This document shows, piece by piece, positions 33,014 through 40,847 of a DNA stretch of 44,598 nucleotides; within the stretch, counting starts at the first letter, position 1, and each line of letters starts with the position of its first letter. Below the pieces are notes generated by a model. That model was given only the letters and a program-made list of their open reading frames with translations, was not told the DNA's origin and ran no database searches. The position numbers were made by a program, and so were the translations under genes. Origin of the DNA: Planctomycetota bacterium (GTDB taxonomy: Bacteria; Planctomycetota; UBA8742; UBA2392); NCBI GenBank assembly GCA_020425695.1, contig JAGQRE010000014.1, forward strand, positions 1-44,598, given 5' to 3'.

Positions 33014-34546
33014 ATGCGACCTGACATAGAAACCGACTTTCTCGTAATCGGCTCCGGCGCCGGTGGCAGTGTCGTCGCGTATCACTTGGCCCGGGCCAAT
33101 GAGCGTGTGGTCGTGCTTGAACGGGGCAAGTGGATCCGCCCCGAAGACATGAGCGAAAACGAGCTTGAGCAAATCACCAGCATGTACAAAGACGGCGGCT
33201 CGCAGACAAACACCGAGGCCGACATGTTTGTGCTGCAAGGCCAGGTGGTCGGCGGCTCGACGGTACTGAGCAACGCCGTCTGCTTTCGCCTGCCCGAAGA
33301 CGTTCGACGCAACTTCGCCAATCAGGGTTTTGAGCTGCCCCTGCGCGAACTGACACGCGCCTATGAGCGCTGCGAAGACGTACTGAACGTCCATCTGCTT
33401 GAGGACGAGGTCTACAACCCGGCCGCGTACCGCATGATGGACGGCATGCGCGAGTTGGGGCTGAAACCCGGGCGCTTCCCCAAGGCGATGCTCGACTGCA
33501 TCGGCTGCGGCTACTGCAACATGGGCTGCCGCTACGGGCGCAAGCTTGACGCGTCAATGACATGGGTTCCGATGGCAGTGAACCGGGGCGCGGAGATACT
33601 ACCTGAGTCCGAAGCGCTGAAGATTGAGGTCAAGAACGGCGCAGTCACCGGCGTACTCTGCCGTGACCACCGCGACGGCAGTACGTTCCGCGTGAAAGCC
33701 AAGCGTTACGTGCTTTCCGGCGGCGCGATCAACACGCCCGAGTTGCTGCTGAAGTCGAAAATCCTGCCAGACCGTGCCGGGCACCGAACGAGCTTCAACG
33801 CCGGCGGTATCATCTTTGCCGAGTACGACGAACCAGTGGACGGCTTCGACGGCGACCAAATGTGCGTCCACCACATCACACACAGCTACGCCATCGAGCA
33901 GGTGCATAACCCACCGCTGAGTTTCGCTATGACAATGCCCGGCTGGTTTGAGCGTCACCACAACGACCTCGGGCGCTACCGGAACCTCACGAGTGCCGGC
34001 GTTCTGGTACCGACGCAGCCCGTAGGGCAGGTGCTGGTTGGGCTGGGGCACAAGGTGATCAAGCGCCTGTTCAATCATGCCGACTTCAAGTTCGATCTGC
34101 CCGGGCAGGACATGCACGTTCTGCGAACCGGGCTGAAACAGCTGATGCGCATTTACCTGGCATCCGGTGCAAGACGAGTCATCACACCGGCACATAAGTA
34201 CACCGAGGTCACGGACATCAAGGACGTGGACGTGATCGACAGCGTGATCCGCAGCCAGCGTGACATCGTCGGCTTCGGTAGTAGCCACCCGCAAGGCGGC
34301 GCATGTCTCGGTGACAGCGCTGCGCGCGACGTAGTCACGCCTGATTTCAACGTGCAGGGAATCGAGAATCTGTTCGTAGCGGATGCCAGCCTGTTCCCCC
34401 GTAGCATCCGCGTAAACCCGATGCTGACGATCATGGCCGTCGCGGAAATGGCGGCCTGCAAAATCGGGAACCTCACGCCGCCGGACAAGATCGAAGAAGG
34501 CATTGCCTGGGACGCACGGCAAAGAGTTGCGAGTGCGGCAACATGA
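33014..34546 (+). CDS. GMC family oxidoreductase
   Basis: 510 residues from ATG at 33014. The FAD-binding dinucleotide loop is DFLVIGSGAGGSVVAYHL, followed by VVVLERGKW. Cys162, 165, 168 and 172 form CIGCGYCNMGC, as in the GMC branch that includes long-chain alcohol oxidases. The catalytic histidine is in GSSHPQGGACLG, and the C-terminal signature is FVADASLFPRSIRVNPMLT, with the last conserved Asn. It oxidises an alcohol or similar with FAD; the acceptor is unknown. It is flanked by the membrane subunit gene and overlapped by the GH3 gene (ATGA). Confidence 0.9.
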   Translation: MRPDIETDFLVIGSGAGGSVVAYHLARANERVVVLERGKWIRPEDMSENELEQITSMYKDGGSQTNTEADMFVLQGQVVGGSTVLSNAVCFRLPEDVRRNFANQGFELPLRELTRAYERCEDVLNVHLLEDEVYNPAAYRMMDGMRELGLKPGRFPKAMLDCIGCGYCNMGCRYGRKLDASMTWVPMAVNRGAEILPESEALKIEVKNGAVTGVLCRDHRDGSTFRVKAKRYVLSGGAINTPELLLKSKILPDRAGHRTSFNAGGIIFAEYDEPVDGFDGDQMCVHHITHSYAIEQVHNPPLSFAMTMPGWFERHHNDLGRYRNLTSAGVLVPTQPVGQVLVGLGHKVIKRLFNHADFKFDLPGQDMHVLRTGLKQLMRIYLASGARRVITPAHKYTEVTDIKDVDVIDSVIRSQRDIVGFGSSHPQGGACLGDSAARDVVTPDFNVQGIENLFVADASLFPRSIRVNPMLTIMAVAEMAACKIGNLTPPDKIEEGIAWDARQRVASAAT

Positions 34547-36054
34547 TCAACGCGGTCGTCCGTAAACTTGCCGTTGCACGACTCGCTGAGTTGCGAGCGC
34601 TGGCACTTGACCCGCGAGACGCGCAGGAACGCGTTCTGAACAGCCTGCTAGCTCGCGCGTACAACACGGTATTCGGGCGCGACCACGCGTTGCACCGCGT
34701 CGGCAATCACCGCGACTGGACACGTGCTGTACCCCTGCGCGATTATGACGCCGTCGCAAGCTACTTCGATCGTGCGCGCGACGGTGAAGCCGACGTGTGC
34801 TGGCCCGGCCACACTCGCTACTGGGCGATTTCAAGCGGCACCACCAGCGGCGAAAAGTATCTGCCCGTCAGCATGGAAACGATCCGTGGCAACAAGCAGG
34901 GCGGCTTTGACGCGATAGCGCCCTGTGTCGCTGCGCGCGACCCGAAGCTGTTCAGCGGACGGCTGTTGTTTCTGGGCGGCTCGACAAAACTTCGCAAGCA
35001 CGGCGAAAATTGGATCGGCGACAACACCGGCATCATTACCCTGCACATCCCCCACCTGCTGCGGCGTTGGCACACGCCCGGGCAAAGCGTCGCAGGGCTG
35101 CCGACGTGGGAGGACAAAATCGCCCGCGCCGTCGAAATCAGCAGCAGGCAGGACGTGCGCATGCTCAGCGGTGTGCCGAGTTGGATGGTGATCTTCAGCG
35201 AGAAAGTGTTGCAGCACACGGGAAAATCGTCGCTAAAGGAAGTCTGGCCGAACCTCGGCTTGTTCGTCCACGGCGGCATGAGCTTTGGTCCGTACCGCGA
35301 GCGTTTTCTGCAACTGGCCGGTTCCGACGTTTGGTGCACCGACACCTACAGCGCCAGCGAAGGCGGCATGCTGGGCGTGCAGGATGACCCGGAAGACCCG
35401 GGTATGCTGCCGCTCGTGGACCAGGGTGTGTTCTTCGAATTCGTACCGGTGGCCGAACTCGAAAAGGACTCCCCCACACGGCTCACACTCAGTGAAGTCG
35501 AAACGGGCGTGGAGTACGCCGTAGTACTGAACACCGACAGTGGCATCTTCGGCTATCTGGTCGGTGACAGCGTGCGGTTCACGAACACGCGCCCGTACAG
35601 GTTTGTATTCGCGGGTCGCCTGAAGCACACGCTGAACGCGTTCGGCGAACACGTCAGCGGTGGCGAGCTGGACCGCGCGGTAGCAGCGGGCTGCAAGGCG
35701 ACGAACAGCGAAGTCGAGGAGTACGCAGTCGCAACCCAGTACCCGAGTTCAGACCGCAGTGTGGGCGGCCACGTGTACTACATCGAGTTCCGTCGTGAGC
35801 CCGCCGACATCGACGAGTTCGCCAAGCAGATCGACGTGGCAATCATGGCCGGCAATGAGGATTACACAGCACATCGTGAGCAAGGCTACGGCATGGCTAC
35901 GCCGGTCGTACGCGCCGTTCAGCCCGGGAGTTTCTATGCCTGGATGAAAGCCCGCGGACGACTCGGCGGGCAAAACAAAGTGCCGCGCGTGCTTACACCC
36001 GAGCTTGAACACGACTTCGTGAACAACGTTCGCCTGAATGAGCCAGTCGCTTAG
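34543..36054 (+). CDS. GH3 family acyl-adenylate amidosynthetase-like protein
   Basis: 503 residues starting inside the GMC gene (ATGA overlap, translational coupling). GH3 enzymes adenylate a carboxylic acid and transfer it to an amino acid; bacterial roles are poorly known. The ATP-binding signature is AISSGTTSGEKYLPVSMET. Further family segments are FVHGGMSFGPYRERFLQL, YSASEGGMLGVQDDP and GRLKHTLNAFGEHVSGGELD, which hold the C-terminal hinge. There is no signal peptide. As the product of the GMC step could be a carboxylic acid or aldehyde, GH3 may use it. Its stop codon is exactly next to the stop of the convergent hydrolase gene. Confidence 0.88.
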   Translation: MINAVVRKLAVARLAELRALALDPRDAQERVLNSLLARAYNTVFGRDHALHRVGNHRDWTRAVPLRDYDAVASYFDRARDGEADVCWPGHTRYWAISSGTTSGEKYLPVSMETIRGNKQGGFDAIAPCVAARDPKLFSGRLLFLGGSTKLRKHGENWIGDNTGIITLHIPHLLRRWHTPGQSVAGLPTWEDKIARAVEISSRQDVRMLSGVPSWMVIFSEKVLQHTGKSSLKEVWPNLGLFVHGGMSFGPYRERFLQLAGSDVWCTDTYSASEGGMLGVQDDPEDPGMLPLVDQGVFFEFVPVAELEKDSPTRLTLSEVETGVEYAVVLNTDSGIFGYLVGDSVRFTNTRPYRFVFAGRLKHTLNAFGEHVSGGELDRAVAAGCKATNSEVEEYAVATQYPSSDRSVGGHVYYIEFRREPADIDEFAKQIDVAIMAGNEDYTAHREQGYGMATPVVRAVQPGSFYAWMKARGRLGGQNKVPRVLTPELEHDFVNNVRLNEPVA

Positions 36055-37512
36055 TCAGCCGTCGATCCACCAACTCAGTCGGTACTCGGCCGCCGTGGGC
36101 CAGATGGATCGACCCTCGTCTTCGTCGGCGCGCTTTGATAGCGCTTCGTACTTGGCCTTGGCTTCTTCGCGTTTGCCCTCCTGAGCTTCGAGGGCAAGTG
36201 CGTCTTTCATCATTTGTTCGCGTTCGTGCTCGCGTTTTACGGGCGCGAAGTCGGTTTCCAGAAAGGCTAACGTTTCATCATAGCCTTTGCCCTTTACCCA
36301 ACTTTCGTTCGGCCAGGTTTCGGTGATTGCACGGAGGCGCTTTATCAGATACGGCGCGGGCATTGTTTCGGCCTTCACGGCATCCTGCACGAGGTCATCG
36401 ACGCGCTTGATTTCCTTCTTGGCGATCTTTTCGATGTCTTTGTCAAAGTGCTTGACCTCGCGCTTCTCTTTGATGCTGATGTCTTTGTCGTCCTTGATCT
36501 GCTCAATGCGTGCCAGTGCCCCGGCCCAGTCGTCGGCGTTGCAGAGGTCGATCACTTCCCGGACGTATGGATCGTCACTGGCGTCGAATGGCAGCGGCTC
36601 GGCCCTTACGGATTCGCCGGTTTCGGGATACGGCAACGCGCCGGGCCCACCAAGTTCGTTGATGGCATCGCGCGTGATCTGGTGGCAGCGCCCGTTCACC
36701 GCGTGGCCCATGCCGGGGATCTCGTGGTACAGGATCGGCATGCCCCACGCGCTCATCCGGTTGCAGAACTGACGCACTGACGCGATCACGTTCACGCTGC
36801 CTGCCACTTTGGTTTCGGTTGAACCGACGGTGCAGAACCATGGCACCGGAGGGCACTCGGCCTTGTCGCGCGGATAGCCGGAGCTGCTGTAAAGGAAGAT
36901 CGCGCGAAACGGGAAGTTGTCCGGGTCTTCGCGCCACTCTTTGCACGCCCACTGGCTGGCCCAGGCCGTGCCCCAGGAAAAGCCGCTGACGAAAACTCGG
37001 TTCGGGTCAACGGGCTGGTCTTTCATGACCTTGTCGAGCAGCCAGCGCGAGCCTTCGAAAATCTTGTCTGAGCTTGCAAGTTGCGGCAGGCCCATTTGCC
37101 CTTTGCCGGCCTCGGTCAGTTCCTGGTACTGCACGCCGACGGTGATGACGGGGTCGCGGTCGCTGCTGATGCGCGCGACATTCTTCACGCGGCCTGCGCC
37201 GACGTCTCCGTTGCCGTGAAAGGTGAACATCAGCGCGTACTTCTTGTCTTTGTCGAGGTCTTCGGGAAGGCAGATGTAGCCCTCCATTTTCTCGCAGCCA
37301 TCGACCTCGATCTTGAGTGTTTCGAAACTGGACTTGCCGGGTGTGACCTTGCCGCTCTCATCCCCGCCGAGCCCGGTCTGTGGCAGGAACTTCTGCGCGT
37401 CTTTTTCAGCACGTGTGACTGTCTTTTGCCCGGCAGCGTTCTGGGCGTTGACAGTCGCCGCCAAGGCGCATAGCAACACCGCGCCGACCCAGTACTGACC
37501 ATGACGAAACAT
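36055..37512 (-). CDS. Secreted alpha/beta-hydrolase with helical C-terminal domain, active paralogue
   Basis: 485 residues with a signal peptide (GAVLLCALAATVNA). The start has a GGAGAG ribosome-binding site. The hydrolase part includes the HGNGD oxyanion loop near 99, the nucleophile elbow GFSWGTA (S179) and the catalytic-type histidine in GMGHAVNG (H270), typical of PHB depolymerase/feruloyl esterase-like fold proteins. The C-terminal region (about 310-485) is Lys/Glu-rich and helical and includes KRLRAITETWPNESWVKGK. It is paralogous along its whole length to the gene upstream. Periplasmic or extracellular; substrate unknown. It is the second gene of the pair. Confidence 0.85.
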   Translation of the reverse strand: MFRHGQYWVGAVLLCALAATVNAQNAAGQKTVTRAEKDAQKFLPQTGLGGDESGKVTPGKSSFETLKIEVDGCEKMEGYICLPEDLDKDKKYALMFTFHGNGDVGAGRVKNVARISSDRDPVITVGVQYQELTEAGKGQMGLPQLASSDKIFEGSRWLLDKVMKDQPVDPNRVFVSGFSWGTAWASQWACKEWREDPDNFPFRAIFLYSSSGYPRDKAECPPVPWFCTVGSTETKVAGSVNVIASVRQFCNRMSAWGMPILYHEIPGMGHAVNGRCHQITRDAINELGGPGALPYPETGESVRAEPLPFDASDDPYVREVIDLCNADDWAGALARIEQIKDDKDISIKEKREVKHFDKDIEKIAKKEIKRVDDLVQDAVKAETMPAPYLIKRLRAITETWPNESWVKGKGYDETLAFLETDFAPVKREHEREQMMKDALALEAQEGKREEAKAKYEALSKRADEDEGRSIWPTAAEYRLSWWIDG

Positions 37513-37619
37513 AGGCTCTCTCCACCGAACACCGATTCACCACCCTGCGTGGCAAGAGTACCCAGAGAGGATCGTGTGGGGCAAGCCGGACCCGGGATTT
37601 CACAAAGACGTGATACGAC

Positions 37620-37650
37620 GATGGCCGGGACAACAAGCGCCCCGGCCATC
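37620..37650 (-). repeat. Hairpin between the hydrolase paralogues
   Basis: 10-bp stem GATGGCCGGG / CCCGGCCATC with an 11-base loop. There is no T-run, so it may only attenuate or be a dispersed palindrome. Confidence 0.4.
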
Positions 37651-37667
37651 TGGAATTCCAACGCGTG

Positions 37668-39140
37668 CTAGTCGATTGCTCGCCACCACTCAAGCCGGTA
37701 CGCGGCCGCATGCGGCCACAGGCTTACGCCGCCGTCATCGGTCTTCTGTTTCACCAACTCGTTGTAGATTTTCTTGGCTTCGTCGCGTTTGCCGTCAAGC
37801 TCAAGCTTCACGGCCTCAAGCATGCGCACGCGACGGGCTTCGTCGCGCTTGGCAGGGCCGTAGGTCTTGAGCGTTTCAAGTGTCGTGGCGTAGTCCTTCT
37901 TCTGGAACCACGACTCTTCCTTGAAGGCTTCGCGCATCGCCTTCATGCGCTCGTGGTGCCAGGTGTTCGGCCAGAAGTCGTGCTCAATGCTTGACTGAAT
38001 AGACTTGTTCAAACGCTCCAGTTCGTCTTTGCAGTACTTCTCAAAGTCCTTCATAAAGCTCTTCACGTCGCGTTTGTCTTTGCTCTTGATGCTCTTGTCG
38101 TCAAGGATGGCGTTGCCGCGCTTCCAGGCCTGCTTCCACTGTTCGTTTTTAGCAAGCAGCACAATCTCGTTGATACGTGGATCGGAACCTTCTTCAAACG
38201 GGACTTTGTCGGCATCCACTTGAGCACCCAGATAGCGCCCTTCCTCGGGCGGATACTCTTCGGCCCCGGGGCCGCCAAGACGATTGATTGCAGCACGGTG
38301 AATCTGGATCGGGCGCTCAGGCGGGCCAGCAAAGAAGTTCACCTTGTAGGTGTGGTACTCGCAGGGTACGCCGCGCGCCATCAACTTGTTCGCGATAATG
38401 GCGGGATCGGCGTCCTTGAAGTCAGACTCTGCAAAAATCTCAAGGTCCCAGTCCGTCACGAGGAACACCGTCGGCACGGGCGGTGCTTTCTCGACCTTGA
38501 ACCCGAACATCGGCCCGTCATACATGCAGCCTCTGAACGGGAAGCTGTCAGGGTCGTCCTCCCAGAGTTTCAGGGCGAGATCAGCCGCCGCACCGCTGTC
38601 GCCGTAAAGAAAGACCCGATCCGGATCGACCGGGTTGTCTGCGATGGCCTTTTTCACAAGCCAGGTCAGAGCTTCCATGAGCTTGTCGTTCTCGACCAGC
38701 GGCTCAATGACACTGAAGCCGTCTTCGACTTCACGAATCGACGCGTAAGTCAGGCCAACCACAATGAGTGGGTCACGTCCGCTGGAAAGCCGGGCGGCGC
38801 TTTGAAGATCTTCGACGCCCTCATAACCGCTGCCGTTCAGCGCCAGAACCATGCCGTACTTGCCCGACTTATCGAGCCCTACAGGCACCGAGACGTGGCC
38901 CTTCAGCTTTTCACAGCCTTCGACGTCGATGGCAAACTCGGTCTGCTTTTGCTCATCATGCTCGAGGGGGACCTTGTCTGAGCCGCCCGAGCCCGCCTGT
39001 GGCAGCAACAGCAGCGCGTCGGCCTTGCTGCGCTCAATGATCTTCGCACCTGGCGTGGACTCTTCATCCTGCGCGTGAACAGCGGTCGCGAGTAGCAGTA
39101 TCAGCGCGCTCGCCGCAAGAAGTGTCTTTCTCATCTGCAT
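37668..39140 (-). CDS. Secreted hydrolase paralogue, probably catalytically dead
   Basis: 490 residues; signal peptide (TLLAASALILLLATAVHAQ). It aligns with the downstream gene from about residue 35 to the end (RSKADALLLLPQAGSGG; FPFRGCMYDG; AAINRLGGPGAEEYPP; SLWPHAAAYRLEWW). The nucleophile elbow remains as YGDSGAA (S182), but the histidine position aligned with H270 is Phe270 in KVNFFAGPP, and the oxyanion HGNGD is LNGSGYE. So catalysis by the canonical triad is unlikely, and it may be a binding or structural partner. It is the first gene of the pair; the two may be cotranscribed across a 155-base gap. Confidence 0.82.
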   Translation of the reverse strand: MQMRKTLLAASALILLLATAVHAQDEESTPGAKIIERSKADALLLLPQAGSGGSDKVPLEHDEQKQTEFAIDVEGCEKLKGHVSVPVGLDKSGKYGMVLALNGSGYEGVEDLQSAARLSSGRDPLIVVGLTYASIREVEDGFSVIEPLVENDKLMEALTWLVKKAIADNPVDPDRVFLYGDSGAAADLALKLWEDDPDSFPFRGCMYDGPMFGFKVEKAPPVPTVFLVTDWDLEIFAESDFKDADPAIIANKLMARGVPCEYHTYKVNFFAGPPERPIQIHRAAINRLGGPGAEEYPPEEGRYLGAQVDADKVPFEEGSDPRINEIVLLAKNEQWKQAWKRGNAILDDKSIKSKDKRDVKSFMKDFEKYCKDELERLNKSIQSSIEHDFWPNTWHHERMKAMREAFKEESWFQKKDYATTLETLKTYGPAKRDEARRVRMLEAVKLELDGKRDEAKKIYNELVKQKTDDGGVSLWPHAAAYRLEWWRAID

Positions 39141-39176
39141 CTCCCGCCTCGGTAAAACCCTGGGAATTACAATCGT

Positions 39177-39194
39177 GGGCTCAAGTTTGAGCCC
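39177..39194. repeat. Short palindrome GGGCTCAA / TTGAGCCC
   Basis: An 8-bp perfect stem with a two-base loop, in the 129-base gap between the CruF-like gene and the hydrolase paralogue. No T-run follows. Nothing else is seen in that gap. Confidence 0.35.
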
Positions 39195-39269
39195 GATTAT
39201 CTTCCAACGACTGGCAATTGGCCAACGTTGAGACGCATTTGAGATGAAAAGGTTTCGCGAATCCGGAAA

Positions 39270-40193
39270 TCAGTTGTGATCGCCGATTTCGGCCTTGAGT
39301 CGAGGGTTCGGATAGCTCGCCAGCCACGCCGTGAGTTCCTCGTGCGATGGGCGATTGGACGGCTTAATCAACTGCACCGCAGCAATCAGCAGTACCGGGA
39401 CCACGACGAAACAGCTTGAGAGAAACAGTTTGCGAACCTCGGCGTGATCGAAGACCATGCCCTGCTCAGGCTCGTAGCTCCAGCCAAGCCAGGCAATGAC
39501 CCCGAGGTTGAACAGCAGGATCCCGGCCCAGAACAGAGGCGCGAACAGGCCCTGGAAGGGCACGTACGGCAGCGAAAGGGCCGTGTCTTTCACCATTTCG
39601 CGGTTGGCCAGGAAGGCGTCGACACGCTGGTTGATGAACATGATGACCCAGCCAACTACGAACCAGCCCGCATAGTTCGCCATCGTCACGTTGTAGTGAT
39701 AGCCCGGCGACGGGTAGTGGTAGATGTCGCCAAGAAACCAGTGCGCGCCAAGGTGCGCGACGGGATCGACCACAACATCAATCAGTGTCATGAGCGCTGC
39801 GCCGAGAAACAGCGTGGCCGGCGAGTTGCGGATGCCGCGCGACGTCACGCGCTGAAAGTTGAGACCCTTACGCCACAGCGGTGACATGAAGAACTGCGCA
39901 AATGAGAAGCTGACGTAGCTGAGAAAGGCGAACGAAAGGCTGTCGAAGAAAGGTACGCCGAACACCAACAGGTCGTTCTCGAGTGCTTCCTGGTGATAGA
40001 CGTAATAGCCGAAGGGCAGGCGAATGTCCGGGTTGACGCTCGCCCACTCCGCCAGCAAGGCTACCAAGTACCCAGTGACCAGCCAGATCAGCGTGCGCAG
40101 CTTGCCCTGCTCCATCCAACTGAACGCGAGGAACGCGATCAGGAAGATGAACACATACGGGCGGTGCGTGATGCTGTAAATCAATTCGGACAT
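39270..40193 (-). CDS. CruF-like carotenoid biosynthesis/DUF422 membrane protein
   Basis: 307 residues from ATG at 40193, preceded by GGAAGAG. It has several membrane segments, including FIFLIAFLAFSWMEQGKL, VPFFDSLSFAFLSYVSFSFA and VVGWVIMFINQ. Acidic motifs of the family are seen: DVVVDPVAHLGAHWFLGD, and YAGWFVVGW. Members include the carotenoid 1',2'-hydratase CruF and proteins of unknown function. The active-site acid pair cannot be verified here. It is not linked to other carotenoid genes in this window; dxr is more than 18 kb away. It is divergent from the RAYT element. Confidence 0.78.
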   Translation of the reverse strand: MSELIYSITHRPYVFIFLIAFLAFSWMEQGKLRTLIWLVTGYLVALLAEWASVNPDIRLPFGYYVYHQEALENDLLVFGVPFFDSLSFAFLSYVSFSFAQFFMSPLWRKGLNFQRVTSRGIRNSPATLFLGAALMTLIDVVVDPVAHLGAHWFLGDIYHYPSPGYHYNVTMANYAGWFVVGWVIMFINQRVDAFLANREMVKDTALSLPYVPFQGLFAPLFWAGILLFNLGVIAWLGWSYEPEQGMVFDHAEVRKLFLSSCFVVVPVLLIAAVQLIKPSNRPSHEELTAWLASYPNPRLKAEIGDHN

Positions 40194-40202
40194 TGCTCTT
40201 CC

Positions 40203-40229
40203 GGGTGGGCCCGACAATCCTGTCGGGCC
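40203..40229. repeat. REP of first family, left copy
   Basis: A 27-base element, perfect inverted copy of 40796-40822; core palindrome CCCGACAATCCTGTCGGG. It lies nine bases from the start of the CruF-like gene, possibly within its promoter. Confidence 0.95.
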
Positions 40230-40271
40230 AAGTCGCCTCAAGACCCTCTGGTCATCTGTTACACTCAATAC

Positions 40272-40787
40272 GTGAACAGGGAAGATCAGTTCAAGAAAAT
40301 CGGTAAGGACCTTGGTCGCTGGAAGCGTCACTTGCCGCACTTCCAGTCAGGCGGTCGCACGCTGTTTGTTACTTGGCGCTGCCTGGAGAATGTGAGTCTT
40401 TCGACGTCGGAGCGACAAATTGTTTTGGACTGCATCCGGCACTTTCACCGAGATCGGTACTTGGTTTTCGCGGTCGTCGTAATGCCGGACCACACTCACC
40501 TGCTGCTTCAGCCCTGTGAGAAATCTGCGGGGAACTGGTGGAATCTCGGCGAGTTACTGAAAGGCATGAAGGGAGTGTCCGCACGGCGTATCAATGAGTC
40601 TCGTGGTACTCTTGGCTCACTCTGGCAAGACGAGAGATACGATAGACAGGTGCGGTCGCGCTCGGATTTTGAGGAAAAGTGGAGCTACATCCGACTAAAT
40701 CCAGTCCGCGCTGGACTTGTAAGTGTTGCTGAAGACTGGGACTCGCTCTGGCTTCCCGCAAGCATTGAAGGCTGGTTGCCGAACTAA
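40272..40787 (+). CDS. REP-associated tyrosine (Y1, HUH) transposase, first family
   Basis: 171 residues from GTG at 40272. The strand-1 region is FQSGGRTLFVTWRC. The HUH metal site is VVVMPDHTHLLLQP. The catalytic tyrosine lies in KWSYIRLNPVRAGLVSV, the typical RAYT motif. It ends ASIEGWLPN. Perfect inverted REPs, 27 bases each, lie at 40203-40229 and 40796-40822, as expected for a RAYT that acts on them. Solo copies at 14724 indicate REPIN dispersal. Single-copy RAYTs are usually not mobile themselves but maintain REPs. No ribosome-binding site is seen before the GTG. Confidence 0.93.
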   Translation: MNREDQFKKIGKDLGRWKRHLPHFQSGGRTLFVTWRCLENVSLSTSERQIVLDCIRHFHRDRYLVFAVVVMPDHTHLLLQPCEKSAGNWWNLGELLKGMKGVSARRINESRGTLGSLWQDERYDRQVRSRSDFEEKWSYIRLNPVRAGLVSVAEDWDSLWLPASIEGWLPN

Positions 40788-40795
40788 AGAAAGCA

Positions 40796-40822
40796 GGCCC
40801 GACAGGATTGTCGGGCCCACCC
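40796..40822. repeat. REP of first family, right copy
   Basis: Exact reverse complement of 40203-40229. It ends 25 bases before the aspS stop, so it may also act as terminator for aspS or the RAYT. Confidence 0.95.
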
Positions 40823-40847
40823 AATTATCTCTGCTTCAGTCTTACGA

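Noticed and set aside
33497..33531. Iron-sulfur ferredoxin domain in the GMC protein
   Set aside because: The CxxCxxCxxxC motif is a known feature of this GMC branch and is not accompanied by a ferredoxin fold.
33599..34522. A 307-codon minus frame over the GMC gene
   Set aside because: Antisense shadow of the GMC oxidoreductase; no start signal.
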